Part shown: positions 19,519-29,796 of the stretch, one piece after another
Layout of the letters: each line of letters opens with the position of its first letter
Position numbering within the stretch: the stretch's first letter is position 1
DNA from: Halalkalibacter hemicellulosilyticusJCM 9152
GTDB taxonomy: Bacteria > Bacillota > Bacilli > Bacillales > Bacillaceae_D
NCBI RefSeq assembly: GCF_000513115.1
Contig: NZ_BAUU01000009.1
Location: 62,001 to 126,000, forward strand
Direction: 5' to 3'
DNA: 64,000 nt
Notes under the pieces: generated by a model
Told to the model about the DNA's origin: nothing
The model's database searches: none
The model's input: the letters and a program-made list of their open reading frames with translations, nothing else
Program-made: the position numbers and the translations under genes

Positions 19519-21285
19519 TTGTTAAAGGAGAAGCTGGCTGTATTACCTGGGGAACCTGGCTGTTATTTAATGAAGGATCGACAAGGAACGATCATTTATG
19601 TTGGAAAGGCTAAATCGTTAAAGAATCGTGTGCGATCGTATTTTACAGGCTCACATGATGGGAAAACACAGCGGCTCGTTAGTGAAATTGTTGATTTTGA
19701 ATATATTGTGACCTCCTCTAATATTGAGGCACTTATATTAGAGATGAACTTAATTAAAAAGCATGACCCGAAATATAATGTCATGCTTAAAGATGATAAG
19801 TCTTACCCTTATTTAAAGCTAACGAATGAAGAGCATCCACGATTAATCATAACAAGGAAAGTTAAAAAAGATGGTGGGAAATATTTCGGTCCTTATCCGA
19901 ATGCAGGTGCTGCAAATGAAACGAAGAAGCTATTAGATCGAATTTATCCCCTTAGAAAATGCCGGACACTTCCAGATAAGGTTTGTTTATATTATCATAT
20001 TGGTCAATGTCTAGCACCGTGCGTTTATGACGTATCTCAAGAGCAAAATCAAGAAATGGTACAGGCTATTAGTAAGTTTTTGCGAGCTGGACATGAAGAG
20101 GTGAAGGAGCAATTACAGACACGAATGTTAAAAGCCTCTGAGGAGTTAGACTTTGAACGGGCGAAAGAGCTCCGTGATACGATTAGCCATATGGAAGTGG
20201 TAATGGAGAAACAGAAAATGATGATTTCAGATCGGCTAGATCGTGATGTATTTGGTTTTGCATACGATAAGGGATGGATGTGTGTCCAAGTATTCTTCAT
20301 TCGACAAGGACGTCTAATCGAAAGAGATGTTTCCATTTTTCCTTATTACCAAGATGCTCATGATGATTTAATGACTTTTATTGGCCAATTTTACTTAAAG
20401 AAAGAGCATCTGAAGCCTGCTGAGCTATTAGTACCAGATGAAATGGAGACGATATTACTTGAACAATTGCTGTCGATACCCGTTCATGTTCCAAAGCGAG
20501 GCAAAAAGAAAGAATTGCTACAATTAGCGAATCAAAACGCAACTGTTGCCTTAAAAGAGAAATTCTCCCTTATTGAACGAAACGAAGAACGGACGATTAA
20601 AGCGATAGAAAGACTCGGAGAGCGCTTGAACATTGCCACACCGTATCGAATTGAAGCGTTTGATAACTCGAATATCCAAGGTGTTGATCCTGTATCGGCG
20701 ATGATTACGTTTCTAGATGGCAAGCCGAGCCGTAAGGATTATCGTAAATATAAAATTAAAACGGTGGAAGGACCTGATGATTACGGTTCTATGAGGGAAG
20801 TTGTTAGAAGACGTTATGTTCGATTGCTGAAAGAAGAACTTCCGTTGCCTGATCTCATTGTCATTGATGGCGGTAAAGGTCAAATAAGCGCAGCTCAAGA
20901 AATCGTTGAAGATGAATTAGGGTTAAGTATTCCTGTTTGTGGTTTAGCAAAGGATGAGCAGCATCGTACATCGCAATTATTAATGGGGAACCCACCTGAG
21001 GTTGTTCAGCTAAAGAGAGACAGCCATGAATTTTATTTATTACAGCGTATTCAGGATGAAGTACACAGGTTTGCGATTAGTTTTCATCGTCAAACTCGGT
21101 CAAAATCGCTCTTTCAATCTGTACTTGATGATATCCCGGGTGTAGGCGAAAAACGAAAAAAAGTGATACTAAAACATTTTGGTTCCGTGAAGAAAATGAA
21201 GGAAGCAAGCGTAGACGAATTCGTCTCGTTATCGATTCCTGTTACAGTCGCTGAAGCAATTGTAGAAGCATTAAAGAACAACTAA
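19519..21285 (+). CDS. uvrC: Excinuclease ABC subunit C
   Basis: UvrC makes both incisions around a lesion in nucleotide excision repair after UvrB loading. The 588-residue protein has an N-terminal GIY-YIG nuclease ([20 protein letters not shown]), a cysteine cluster region ([20 protein letters not shown]), a UVR motif near 200-235 for UvrB contact, the RNase H-like C-terminal nuclease ([29 protein letters not shown]) and terminal helix-hairpin-helix motifs ([12 protein letters not shown]). The start is TTG at 19519 with GGGGGTG upstream. It is separated from trxA by a terminator. Confidence 0.96.
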   Translation: MLKEKLAVLPGEPGCYLMKDRQGTIIYVGKAKSLKNRVRSYFTGSHDGKTQRLVSEIVDFEYIVTSSNIEALILEMNLIKKHDPKYNVMLKDDKSYPYLKLTNEEHPRLIITRKVKKDGGKYFGPYPNAGAANETKKLLDRIYPLRKCRTLPDKVCLYYHIGQCLAPCVYDVSQEQNQEMVQAISKFLRAGHEEVKEQLQTRMLKASEELDFERAKELRDTISHMEVVMEKQKMMISDRLDRDVFGFAYDKGWMCVQVFFIRQGRLIERDVSIFPYYQDAHDDLMTFIGQFYLKKEHLKPAELLVPDEMETILLEQLLSIPVHVPKRGKKKELLQLANQNATVALKEKFSLIERNEERTIKAIERLGERLNIATPYRIEAFDNSNIQGVDPVSAMITFLDGKPSRKDYRKYKIKTVEGPDDYGSMREVVRRRYVRLLKEELPLPDLIVIDGGKGQISAAQEIVEDELGLSIPVCGLAKDEQHRTSQLLMGNPPEVVQLKRDSHEFYLLQRIQDEVHRFAISFHRQTRSKSLFQSVLDDIPGVGEKRKKVILKHFGSVKKMKEASVDEFVSLSIPVTVAEAIVEALKNN

Positions 21286-21364
21286 GAAGGCTTAAGCTGA
21301 ATAGTTGTTCTTTTTGCATAATTACGTTTCCCTTGTATATTTCATATCCAACTAGTGTTCATAC

Positions 21365-21745
21365 TTACAGTCGGTCAATTTGCACATCAAACGTTACTGT
21401 TGACCGGTGCACATTTGAAGTGACACCAACCCCACGGTTTTTCCATGACTCGAATTGCTGTGCTAGAAACCCTGATTCAAGCTGATAGCAACGTTGATCA
21501 CCTTTGCCCATCCATTCTCCAGATAAAAGGTATATGTAATGATTTCTTTTTTCTTTTTCTAATGTGAGACTCCCCCAATTAGCCTTCAAAAAGAATTCAG
21601 GAAGCTCTTCTAAACTCGATAACGGATACTTCCGTGCCAACGATTTCCCGATCCAATATAAAATGTGATCGTGCTCCTTTCCTAATACATCCTTTAGCAC
21701 GTCGTTGCGAATTAAATCGTATCCGAATTCATTTATATTATTCAT
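21365..21745 (-). CDS. yslB: DUF2507 family protein YslB
   Basis: A 126-residue protein of the DUF2507 family, conserved next to uvrC in bacilli. The segment IGKSLARKYPLSSLEELPEFF and the mixed alpha/beta C-terminus resemble bacterial V4R/TRAPP-like small domains. Function is unknown. The ATG at 21745 is chosen because GGAGAGAGG lies upstream, while an earlier in-frame GTG overlaps that ribosome binding site. It converges with uvrC and diverges from the potassium-transporter gene. Confidence 0.85.
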   Translation of the reverse strand: MNNINEFGYDLIRNDVLKDVLGKEHDHILYWIGKSLARKYPLSSLEELPEFFLKANWGSLTLEKEKRNHYIYLLSGEWMGKGDQRCYQLESGFLAQQFESWKNRGVGVTSNVHRSTVTFDVQIDRL

Positions 21746-21866
21746 CTTTATAAGCACCTCTCTCCTTTTTTATTATATGTTGTAATGAAATATTTTTCTA
21801 GCATTTCTAGCGTGCTTTTTTCTAAAGTGTTATACTTATTCGCGTATATTCACGGAGGGAAAAAAT

Positions 21867-23215
21867 ATGAAGTCAGGTTTAAATCAATTCTTGTCACCGT
21901 TTCGTGTCATTCTTATATCCTATGTGGTTGCAATGATTTTATTTAGTATTTTATTGTATTTGCCTATTTCCCATTTACCAGGAGTGGAGCTTTCTTATTC
22001 GGAGGCTTTGTTTACTTCTGTCAGTGCTGTTAGTGTAACTGGGTTAACGGTTATTAATGTATCTGAAACCTTTAATTATGTTGGAATTATTTTTCTTGCA
22101 TTAGCGATTCAACTTGGCGGAATTGGAATTATGACAATGGGAACGTTTGTTTGGATGCTTTTCGGACGAAAGATTAACTTCTCCCAACGAATGCTGATCA
22201 TGGTAGACCAAAACCAAAATCGCTTCTCTGGATTAGTCAGCTTAATGCGGGGGATTTTAGTCGTGGCTTTACTCATTGAATTAGTCGGAGCTCTCATACT
22301 CGGGACTTATTTTCTTCGGTATTTCGATACGGCAGCAGAAGCTTATTATCAAGCGCGTTTGCCAGTTTAAGTGCATTTACGAATGCGGGTTTTGACGTTA
22401 CTGGGCAATCCTTGATCCCGTTCGCTAACGATTATTACGTCCAGCTTGTCGTCATTTTGCTCATATTTGCTGGTGCAATTGGATTTCCTGTCTTAATGGA
22501 ATTACGTGAGTACTTGTCAAATAAAAACCCTAATTTTAAATTTAGTCTCTTCACAAAAATAACGACAGCTACCTATTTTGCTGTTTTTGTGATTGGTGTG
22601 ATAGGGATTTGGGCGTTAGAAAGTGGTCATTATTATGTAGGTCTCCAATGGCATGAACAGCTATTTAATGCGTTATTTAATTCGGCTACAGCTCGTAGTG
22701 GTGGTTTAGCGACAATGGATGTGTCTGAATTACATATGGCGACTCTTCTATTTATTTCGTTTTTAATGATTATTGGAGCAAGCCCTTCTAGTGTAGGTGG
22801 AGGAATTCGCACAACGACGATTGCAGTCATGTTTTTGACGATCCGAAGCTTTGCGCAAGGGAAAGAAGATGTGAAAGTATTCGGACGACAAATTCACCCT
22901 GAGGATAAGCAAAAGGCTTTTATCGTGTTATCTGTTTTTCTCGTGATGTTGTTTGCGGCAGTGACGTTAATCGTTGCATTTGAAGGGACAGAGAGGTTGT
23001 CTTTAATGGCGATAATATTTGAGACGGCATCTGCGTTTGGAACATGTGGCTTATCTATGGGTATTACAGCAGATTTATCCTTTGCAAGCCAAGGTGTGTT
23101 AATGGTACTCATGTTTATTGGACGTGTAGGATTAATTGCCTTTCTATTCTCCATCCGAAGAAAAGAACAAAAGAGTTATTATAAATACCCTACTGAAAGA
23201 ATTATCATTGGATAA
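21867..23215 (+). pseudogene. Trk/Ktr-type potassium uptake membrane subunit, one frameshift
   Basis: The two parts (21867-22370 and the continuation to 23215) together encode one Ktr/Trk-type K+ channel-like subunit of about 450 residues. Four repeated pore regions are visible, including SVSAVSVTGLTV, LSAFTNAGFDV, NSATARSGGLAT and ETASAFGTCGLS, each with the selectivity-filter glycine. The reading frame breaks near 22356: the sequence AYYQA continues as FASLSAFTNAGF in another frame, as if one base were missing. GAGGG precedes the ATG. No cytosolic KtrA/C partner is adjacent, as is common for KtrD-type genes. Probably an intact gene with a sequencing error. Confidence 0.88.
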
Positions 23216-23249
23216 GAAAGAACCCATCCCAAACTTGTTGCTAATGAAT

Positions 23250-23294
23250 AAGGTCACCGAAAAAGGTAAAAACCAAACTTTTTCAGTGACCTTA
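23250..23294 (+). terminator. Intrinsic terminator after the potassium transporter
   Basis: AAGGTCACCGAAAAAG pairs with CTTTTTCAGTGACCTT, with the T run inside the 3' arm and T-rich DNA after it. Confidence 0.75.
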
Positions 23295-23369
23295 AGTTTT
23301 GCCTTTTTATCGTATACGAATGTTGCTATTCATAAGAACCGAAATTGTCGAAAAGTTGTATCCGTTTTC

Positions 23370-23398
23370 TTGACCAATGACGGGGATAAGAGTACAAT
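23370..23398 (+). promoter_or_regulatory. Sigma-A promoter of sdhCAB
   Basis: TTGACC at 23370-23375 and TACAAT at 23393-23398 with a 17-bp spacer. The leader to sdhC is about 105 bases. Confidence 0.75.
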
Positions 23399-23510
23399 TA
23401 ACCTGTCAGTTTTCTCGGATTAGATTCATAATATGTATGGTTTATAGGAGAGTAAATCAGAGAAAACAAAACATAATACGACATGGATAGGAATTTTTGG
23501 GGGATCAAGT

Positions 23511-24140
23511 ATGTCAGGTAATCGAGAGTATTTTAATCGTAAGCTTCATTCGTTGCTTGGAGTTATTCCGATCGGTATCTTTTTAATTCAGCATTTTGTT
23601 ATTAATCATTTTGCAACTCGAGGTGCTAGTGCGTTTAACCAAGCGGCACATTTTATGGAGAATTTGCCATTTCGCTATTTTCTTGAAATCTTTGTTATTT
23701 TCGTACCATTACTTTATCATGCTATATACGGTGTTTATATTGCATTTCAAGCGAAGAATAACACCTCACATTATGGCTATTTCCGAAATTGGATGTTCCG
23801 TATTCAACGGTGGTCTGGTGTGTTTTTACTTATTTGGATTACATGGCATGTTTGGGAAACAAGAATTCAAGCAGCGCTTGGAGCAGAGGTTAACTTTGAT
23901 ATGATGGCGAACATTTTTAGCAATCCGTTTATGATTGCGTTTTATATAGTTGGAGTACTTGCTGCGACCTTCCATTTTGCAAACGGACTTTGGTCTTTTG
24001 CCGTATCATGGGGAATCACAGTTACTCCACGTTCACAGAAAATTGCCACTTATGTGACGATGGGGATTTTCTTCGCATTAACATTTGTCGGTATTCGCGC
24101 AATTCTTGCGTTCGTTAATCCAGATTTAGCAAACATTTAA
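23511..24140 (+). CDS. sdhC: Succinate dehydrogenase cytochrome b558 subunit
   Basis: SdhC anchors the succinate dehydrogenase complex (complex II) in the membrane and binds two hemes b. The 209-residue protein has five hydrophobic helices with histidines in or near them (HSLLGVIPIGIFLIQH, LLYHAIYGVYI, WHVWETRI, ATFHFANGLWSF), the usual heme ligands of the B. subtilis-type single-anchor enzyme. GGGGG precedes the ATG. It is the first gene of sdhCAB and transfers electrons from SdhB to menaquinone. Confidence 0.95.
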   Translation: MSGNREYFNRKLHSLLGVIPIGIFLIQHFVINHFATRGASAFNQAAHFMENLPFRYFLEIFVIFVPLLYHAIYGVYIAFQAKNNTSHYGYFRNWMFRIQRWSGVFLLIWITWHVWETRIQAALGAEVNFDMMANIFSNPFMIAFYIVGVLAATFHFANGLWSFAVSWGITVTPRSQKIATYVTMGIFFALTFVGIRAILAFVNPDLANI

Positions 24141-24161
24141 GAGATAAGGAGTGGGTCAATC

Positions 24162-25931
24162 ATGAGTCAAGGGAGAATCATCGTTGTTGGTGGTGGATTG
24201 GCAGGTTTAATGGCCACAATCAAAGCGGCAGAAAAGGGAGTGCCAGTTGATCTTTTTTCGCTCGTACCCGTTAAACGTTCACACTCGGTCTGTGCACAGG
24301 GTGGAATTAATGGAGCCGTTAATACAAAAGGTGAAGGAGATTCACCGTATGAACATTTTGATGATACCGTTTATGGAGGAGACTTTTTAGCGAACCAGCC
24401 TCCTGTTAAAGCGATGACAGAAGCAGCACCAGGAATTATCCATCTAATGGATCGAATGGGTGTTATGTTTAATCGGACACCAGAAGGGCTATTAGATTTT
24501 AGACGTTTTGGAGGAACGCAGCACCATCGTACGGCATTTGCAGGTGCAACAACAGGTCAACAGCTATTATACGCGTTAGATGAACAGGTACGAAGGTTTG
24601 AAGTGAGCGGATTAGTAACGAAGTATGAAGGTTGGGAATTTCTCTCAGCGGTCATTGATGATGACCAAGTCTGTCGCGGGATCACAGCACAAGATTTACG
24701 GACATCTGAAATTCGTAGTTTTGTAGCTGATGCAGTGATTATGGCGACTGGTGGACCGGGCATTATATTTGGTAAATCAACAAACTCGGTTATTAACACG
24801 GGTTATGCTGCTGCCAAGCTATATGAGCAAGGTGTCTACTACGCCAATGGAGAATTTATTCAAATTCATCCAACTGCGATTCCTGGTGATGATAAACTTC
24901 GATTAATGAGTGAGTCTGCTCGTGGTGAAGGTGGACGAGTATGGACGTATAAGGATGGTAAGCCGTGGTATTTCTTAGAAGAGAAGTATCCTGCTTACGG
25001 AAACCTCGTGCCACGTGATATTGCAACTCGTGAGATCTTCGATGTGTGTGTCAACCAGAAGCTAGGTATAAATGGTGAGAACATGGTATATCTAGACCTT
25101 TCTCATAAAGATCCGAAAGAGTTAGATATTAAGCTAGGTGGAATTATTGAAATCTATGAAAAATTCATGGGAGATGACCCACGTAAAGTTCCGATGAAAA
25201 TATTCCCTGCTGTTCACTATTCAATGGGTGGAATGTGGATTGACTATGATCAAATGACAAATATTCCTGGACTATTTGCTGCTGGTGAGTGTGATTATTC
25301 TCAACATGGTGCTAACCGATTAGGGGCGAATTCGTTATTGTCTGCTATTTACGGAGGAATGGTCGCTGGACCGAAAGCTGTTGAATATATGAGCGGCTTA
25401 GAGAAGTCCGCTGACTCTATGCCATCATCGCTATTTGAAGATGAGGTGAAGAAAGAACAACAAACCTTTGATGACATTATGAGTATGGATGGAACAGAAA
25501 ATGCATACATGCTTCATAAAGAATTAGGTGAATGGATGACAGATAATGTAACCGTTGTTCGTTACAACGATAAACTACTACAAACCGATGAGAAGATTCA
25601 AGAGCTATTAGAGCGATATCAGAATATTAATATTAATGATACAGCGAAATGGAGTAACCAAGGTGCATCCTTTACTCGTCAATTACAAGGAATGCTTAAT
25701 CTTGGGCGAGTGATTACATTAGGAGCTTATAATCGTAATGAAAGCCGTGGTGCTCATTACAAGCCTGACTTCCCAGAGCGTAATGATGAAGAATTCTTAA
25801 AGACAACGAAGGCGAAATTTAATCCGACGACGAAAAATCCTGAATTCACATATGAAGAAGTGGACACATCTTTAATCGAGCCACGAAAACGTGACTACTC
25901 TCAAAAGAAGCAAGGAGCTGTTAAATCATGA
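24162..25931 (+). CDS. sdhA: Succinate dehydrogenase flavoprotein subunit
   Basis: The 589-residue catalytic subunit oxidises succinate to fumarate in the TCA cycle. It begins with the FAD dinucleotide-binding motif VVGGGLAGLMA. H41 in RSHSVCAQGGIN is the expected site of covalent flavin attachment. Further signatures are FGGTQHHRTAFAG, ESARGEGGRVW and YSMGGMWIDYD near the active site. GATAAGGAG precedes the ATG. Its end overlaps the sdhB start by 4 bp, giving translational coupling. Confidence 0.97.
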   Translation: MSQGRIIVVGGGLAGLMATIKAAEKGVPVDLFSLVPVKRSHSVCAQGGINGAVNTKGEGDSPYEHFDDTVYGGDFLANQPPVKAMTEAAPGIIHLMDRMGVMFNRTPEGLLDFRRFGGTQHHRTAFAGATTGQQLLYALDEQVRRFEVSGLVTKYEGWEFLSAVIDDDQVCRGITAQDLRTSEIRSFVADAVIMATGGPGIIFGKSTNSVINTGYAAAKLYEQGVYYANGEFIQIHPTAIPGDDKLRLMSESARGEGGRVWTYKDGKPWYFLEEKYPAYGNLVPRDIATREIFDVCVNQKLGINGENMVYLDLSHKDPKELDIKLGGIIEIYEKFMGDDPRKVPMKIFPAVHYSMGGMWIDYDQMTNIPGLFAAGECDYSQHGANRLGANSLLSAIYGGMVAGPKAVEYMSGLEKSADSMPSSLFEDEVKKEQQTFDDIMSMDGTENAYMLHKELGEWMTDNVTVVRYNDKLLQTDEKIQELLERYQNININDTAKWSNQGASFTRQLQGMLNLGRVITLGAYNRNESRGAHYKPDFPERNDEEFLKTTKAKFNPTTKNPEFTYEEVDTSLIEPRKRDYSQKKQGAVKS

Positions 25932-26677
25932 GTGAAAAAACAATCCATTTTAAAGTAACGAGACAAGATGACCCAAACAGCACTCCTTATGTAGAGGAAT
26001 TTGAAGTACCTTATCGGCCGAATATGAATGTTATTTCGGCGCTTATGGAGTTCCGTCGTAATCCTGTTAATACGAAAGGTGAACAGACTACCCCGATTAC
26101 TTGGGATATGAACTGCTTAGAGGAAGTTTGTGGAGCATGTTCAATGGTTATAAATGGAAAACCGCGCCAATCCTGTACGGCGCTTGTTGATCAATTAACA
26201 CAACCCATCCATTTAGAGCCAATGAAAACTTTCCCGGTTGTTCGAGATTTAATGGTCGACCGTAGTAGAATGTTTGATTCTTTGAAAAAAGTAAAAGCGT
26301 GGATTCCAATTGATGGTACGTATGATCTTGGACCAGGACCACGTATGGCTGAGTCTAAACGCCAATGGGCTTATGAGCTTTCAAAATGTATGACATGTGG
26401 TGTCTGCTTAGAAGCGTGTCCTAACGTTAATAGCAAGTCTGATTTCATCGGACCAGCTCCGCTTTCCCAAGTTCGACTGTTTAATGCTCATCCAACAGGT
26501 GAGATGAATAAAGAGGAACGACTAGAAACGATAATGGGGGACGGTGGACTAGCAAACTGTGGTAATTCACAAAACTGTGTTCAATCATGTCCAAAGGGAA
26601 TTCCTTTAACAACATCGATTGCGGCATTAAACCGTTCAACGACGCTCCAATCATTTAAGAATTTCTTTGGAGCATAA
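25928..26677 (+). CDS. sdhB: Succinate dehydrogenase iron-sulfur subunit
   Basis: The 249-residue electron-transfer subunit carries three iron-sulfur centres: a [2Fe-2S] site from CLEEVCGACSMVINGKPRQSC, and [4Fe-4S] and [3Fe-4S] sites from CMTCGVCLEACPN and CGNSQNCVQSCPKGIP. It passes electrons from FAD in SdhA to heme in SdhC. The start overlaps the end of sdhA by 4 bp. A terminator follows at 26687; the thioesterase-like ysmA found next in B. subtilis is absent. Confidence 0.97.
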   Translation: MSEKTIHFKVTRQDDPNSTPYVEEFEVPYRPNMNVISALMEFRRNPVNTKGEQTTPITWDMNCLEEVCGACSMVINGKPRQSCTALVDQLTQPIHLEPMKTFPVVRDLMVDRSRMFDSLKKVKAWIPIDGTYDLGPGPRMAESKRQWAYELSKCMTCGVCLEACPNVNSKSDFIGPAPLSQVRLFNAHPTGEMNKEERLETIMGDGGLANCGNSQNCVQSCPKGIPLTTSIAALNRSTTLQSFKNFFGA

Positions 26678-26686
26678 ATGCTAAAA

Positions 26687-26730
26687 GGGTGTCTCAATAG
26701 GTTATGTACTAGCCTGTTGGGACATCTTTT
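26687..26730 (+). terminator. Intrinsic terminator after sdhB
   Basis: GGGTGTCTCAATAGG pairs imperfectly with CCTGTTGGGACATC, followed by TTTT. Confidence 0.75.
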
Positions 26731-26812
26731 CACATGAAGAAAAAACAGACACTCCTCTTCGTAGAGAGAGTATCTGTTATGACTAAAACAGAATGAGAAA
26801 GGTGAATCGTGC

Positions 26813-27037
26813 TTATATTTCAAGTTCCCCTAGTCGAATGAGTTCAATAACAGCTTGAGAGCGCCCCTTGACTCCTAGCTTCTGCATTGTATTTGATATG
26901 TGATTTCTGACTGTTTTCTCACTTATAAAGAGTTGCTGTGCGATTTCCCTTGTTGTCTTGTCTTGGACAAGCAGCTCGAATACTTCGCGTTCTCTTTTTG
27001 TAAGCAAGGGTTTAGGTCCGAATTCTGCTCCTTTCAA
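26813..27037 (-). CDS. gerE: Spore-formation transcription factor GerE
   Basis: A 74-residue LuxR-type helix-turn-helix protein, the whole of GerE. TKREREVFELLVQDKTTREI and FISEKTVRNHISNTMQKLGV are nearly identical to B. subtilis GerE. GerE acts late in the mother cell, activating and repressing sigma-K-dependent coat genes. The TTG at 27037 is preferred because GAAGGAG lies 8 bases before it and the resulting length equals that of B. subtilis GerE; an in-frame GTG three codons upstream overlaps the ribosome binding site. It converges with sdhB and is preceded by a sigma-K-like promoter. Confidence 0.95.
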   Translation of the reverse strand: MKGAEFGPKPLLTKREREVFELLVQDKTTREIAQQLFISEKTVRNHISNTMQKLGVKGRSQAVIELIRLGELEI

Positions 27038-27110
27038 TGAGTTCACTCCTTCTTGCTCGGGCTGAGAGCATGTGGGTATAGTCCCACGATTTGAAGGGTT
27101 TTAGTCTCGA

Positions 27111-27141
27111 TAGTATATGTCACCAGTAAATATGACGTGTG
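27111..27141 (-). promoter_or_regulatory. Sigma-K-type promoter of gerE
   Basis: On the minus strand CATATACTA (27119-27111) fits the sigma-K -10 consensus CATAnnnTA. CACAC (27141-27137) fits the short -35 mACm, with 17 bp between. gerE is sigma-K-transcribed in B. subtilis, so site and gene agree. Confidence 0.65.
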
Positions 27142-27190
27142 CGTAAATGTATATTTGTAGCCTAAATTCAACTGATTTTAAGCGAAACAG

Positions 27191-27220
27191 TTGAAATTTA
27201 TTTTTTTATTATGCTATACT
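27191..27220 (+). promoter_or_regulatory. Sigma-A promoter of ptsHI
   Basis: TTGAAA at 27191-27196 and TATACT at 27215-27220 have an 18-bp A/T-rich spacer. Transcripts would carry a leader of about 280 bases holding the antiterminator target. Confidence 0.7.
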
Positions 27221-27290
27221 ACTTTTAACATTCGCTTTTAATAGTAGTGCAAAAAGGTTTTATACCTACATAGATGGTTACACTTTATTT

Positions 27291-27397
27291 ACGTGTTACT
27301 GATGAGATCAGGCATGAGTAAGAGACAGTGTATGAGCAAATAACGGGATAAGTGTATCCCTCTTTATGCATCATATTCTTACTTGTGCCTATTTTTT
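27291..27397 (+). promoter_or_regulatory. GlcT/SacY-type RNA antiterminator (RAT) overlapping a terminator, upstream of ptsH
   Basis: ACGTGTTACTGATGAGATCA followed by GGCATGAGTAAG (27291-27322) matches the RAT target of BglG/SacY antiterminators. It is especially like the one before B. subtilis ptsG, which GlcT recognises. It overlaps the 5' arm of a terminator: GGCATGAGTAAGA (27311-27323) pairs with TCTTACTTGTGCC (27377-27389), then TATTTTTT. Binding of the antiterminator protein would stabilise the RAT hairpin and prevent termination. The match to B. subtilis is from memory of that leader; the local structure is directly visible. Confidence 0.85.
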
Positions 27398-27507
27398 AGG
27401 ATCAAAACTAAAGTGGGCCTTTCATCAAGAAATGAGAGAGAACTTTAAACAATTTGCACATACTGTTAAGGAAAATGACAAAAATGAAAAAGAGAGGTTG
27501 ATTAACG

Positions 27508-27771
27508 ATGGCAGAAAAGTCTTTTAAAATTACAGCAGAAACAGGAATTCACGCTAGACCAGCAACACAATTAGTAAATAAGGCAGGTCAATTCTCATCT
27601 GATCTTACATTAGAATATAAAGGGAAATCTGTAAATTTAAAGTCCATTATGGGTGTAATGTCTCTTGGAGTTGGCCAAGGAGCAGAGGTTACCATTAAAG
27701 CTGAAGGTTCAGATGAAGCGGAAGCACTACAAGCGATTGAAGAAGTGATCAAGGAAGGGTTAGGAGAATAG
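27508..27771 (+). CDS. ptsH: Phosphocarrier protein HPr
   Basis: The 87-residue HPr carries phosphate from enzyme I to sugar-specific enzyme II proteins. H15 in [10 protein letters not shown] is the catalytic phosphorylation site. S46 in [12 protein letters not shown] is the regulatory site for HPr kinase, which turns HPr into the CcpA co-repressor in Firmicutes. AGAGAGG lies upstream of the ATG. ptsI follows 3 bp later, so the two are co-translated. It sits directly behind the RAT/terminator leader, with no ptsG gene between. Confidence 0.98.
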   Translation: MAEKSFKITAETGIHARPATQLVNKAGQFSSDLTLEYKGKSVNLKSIMGVMSLGVGQGAEVTIKAEGSDEAEALQAIEEVIKEGLGE

Positions 27772-27774
27772 CAA

Positions 27775-29499
27775 ATGCATGCAAAACTAACTGGCATCGC
27801 AGCATCTTCGGGTGTTGCGATTGCTAAGGCATTTATACACCAAGAACCAGATCTATCAGTTGATCTACGTCAAATTGAGAACGTAGAAGAGGAAGTACAA
27901 CGTTTTGATGATGCGTTGCAACAAGCTATTGCTGAATTAACGGTTATTAAGGATAAGACAGAGAAAGATCTAGGGCCTGATAAAGCTGAAATCTTTGCTG
28001 CACATATTCTTGTACTGAGTGACCCAGAGCTTGTTGACGCGGTGAAAGAGAAGATTCAGATAGAGAAGCAAAACGCTGAATATGCGATGAATGAAGTATC
28101 ATCGATGTTTGTTACAATGTTTGAAGGTATGGATAATGAATATATGAAGGAACGTGCTGCTGATATCCGTGATGTATCAAAGCGCGTATTAGGAATTTTA
28201 TTAGACGTTCAAGTTCAATCACTTGCAACGATTGCTGAAGAAACTATTATCATTGCAGAAGATTTAACCCCTTCTGATACAGCTCAGCTTAACCCTGAAT
28301 TTGTTAAAGGATTTGCGACGAATATCGGTGGTCGTACATCGCATTCAGCCATTATGTCACGTTCATTAGAGATTCCGGCAGTTGTTGGAGCGAAGTCTAT
28401 TACTGAACAAGCGACACAAGGAGACGTTGTCATTGTTGATGGGCTTGATGGCGACATTATTGTGAATCCAACTGATGATGAACTTCGTCAATATGAAAAG
28501 AAGCGAGAAGACTTCATAAATCAGAAAGAGCAATGGGCTAAATTAGTAAATGAAACAACAATAACGAAGGACGGTCAGCATGTCGAATTAGCTGCTAATA
28601 TCGGAACGCCTAATGATGTCGAAGGTGTATTACGTAATGGTGGTGAAGGTGTTGGTCTGTATCGTACCGAATTTTTGTATATGGATCGAACTGAGCTTCC
28701 AACAGAGGAAGAGCAATTCGAAGCATATAAAGAAGTAGTTGAAAAGATGGAAGGTAAGCCTGTTGTCATCCGTACGTTAGATATTGGCGGTGACAAAGAG
28801 CTTTCTTATTTAGATTTACCAAAGGAAATGAACCCTTTTCTTGGCTTCCGTGCTATTCGACTTTGCTTGGAAGAAAAAGACATTTTCCGTACTCAGCTTC
28901 GAGCTTTGTTGCGGGCAAGTGTATTTGGAAATTTGAAGATTATGTTCCCGATGATTGCTACGCTTGAGGAATTACGTGCAGCTAAAGCGATGCTCGCTGA
29001 AGAAAAAGACAAGCTTATTTCTGAGAATATACAAGTTTCAGAAGAGATTGAAGTCGGTATGATGGTAGAAATTCCATCAACGGCTGTCGCTGCTGAGCTT
29101 TTTGCGAAAGAGGTCGACTTCTTTAGTATTGGTACGAATGATCTCATTCAATATACGATGGCAGCTGATCGAATGAATGAACGTGTTTCCTATTTGTATC
29201 AACCATACCACCCTGCAATTCTTCGTTTAGTAAAAATGGTTATTGACGCAGCTCATAACCACGGGAAATGGGCTGGGATGTGTGGCGAGATGGCTGGTGA
29301 TGAAGTAGCGATTCCATTACTATTAGGCTTAGGGCTAGATGAATTTAGTATGAGCGCAACGTCTATTTTACCAGCGAGAAGTCAACTTCTCACGCTGTCA
29401 AAAGCAGATTTACAATCATTTGCTAATGATATGCTCTATTTAGATACAGCCGATGAGGTTGAACAAAAGGTCAATGAATTATTAGGAACGGTTAAATAA
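27775..29499 (+). CDS. ptsI: Phosphoenolpyruvate-protein phosphotransferase (PTS enzyme I)
   Basis: At 574 residues this is full-length enzyme I, which takes phosphate from phosphoenolpyruvate and passes it to HPr. The N-terminal swivelling domain contains the active histidine in [21 protein letters not shown]. The C-terminal TIM barrel contains [20 protein letters not shown], the PEP-binding [22 protein letters not shown] and GMCGEMAGD with the catalytic cysteine. It ends at a strong terminator (29509-29547). Confidence 0.98.
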   Translation: MHAKLTGIAASSGVAIAKAFIHQEPDLSVDLRQIENVEEEVQRFDDALQQAIAELTVIKDKTEKDLGPDKAEIFAAHILVLSDPELVDAVKEKIQIEKQNAEYAMNEVSSMFVTMFEGMDNEYMKERAADIRDVSKRVLGILLDVQVQSLATIAEETIIIAEDLTPSDTAQLNPEFVKGFATNIGGRTSHSAIMSRSLEIPAVVGAKSITEQATQGDVVIVDGLDGDIIVNPTDDELRQYEKKREDFINQKEQWAKLVNETTITKDGQHVELAANIGTPNDVEGVLRNGGEGVGLYRTEFLYMDRTELPTEEEQFEAYKEVVEKMEGKPVVIRTLDIGGDKELSYLDLPKEMNPFLGFRAIRLCLEEKDIFRTQLRALLRASVFGNLKIMFPMIATLEELRAAKAMLAEEKDKLISENIQVSEEIEVGMMVEIPSTAVAAELFAKEVDFFSIGTNDLIQYTMAADRMNERVSYLYQPYHPAILRLVKMVIDAAHNHGKWAGMCGEMAGDEVAIPLLLGLGLDEFSMSATSILPARSQLLTLSKADLQSFANDMLYLDTADEVEQKVNELLGTVK

Positions 29500-29508
29500 C
29501 AAATTATT

Positions 29509-29547
29509 AAAAAAGGGACAAAAGTGAAAAGCTTTTGTCCCTTTTTT
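29509..29547 (+). terminator. Intrinsic terminator after ptsI
   Basis: AAAAAAGGGACAAAAG pairs with CTTTTGTCCCTTTTTT around TGAAAAG; a strong, symmetrical hairpin. The following 29548-29796 is A/T-rich with no ORF. Confidence 0.9.
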
Positions 29548-29796
29548 AGAAAAAAATTAAGAATGTATAAGATTCTTTTATGCATCATTAAAGTGCTTTA
29601 AAAAACTTCACGGGAAGAACATGGTCCTATTTCATATTAATTAAATGGTTCCATAAGTTCAAAAATGATTCAAACTATCGTAAAAAAATCTATTGAAAAT
29701 AAGAGAAAAAAAAGCGAAAATGAAAGATAGGCTGAAAAAAGGTTTGTAATCCTTGCCTACACGGAGACTTCGTTATTTATGAAGGAGGTGCGTAAG

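Noticed and set aside
21867-23215. Two separate membrane-protein genes
   Set aside because: The two ORFs are the N- and C-terminal parts of one Ktr/Trk subunit, with the motif SLSAFTNAGF spanning the frame break.
23136-23423. 95-codon plus-strand ORF after the potassium transporter
   Set aside because: It runs through the transporter's 3' end, its terminator and the sdh promoter, so it is a chance open frame.
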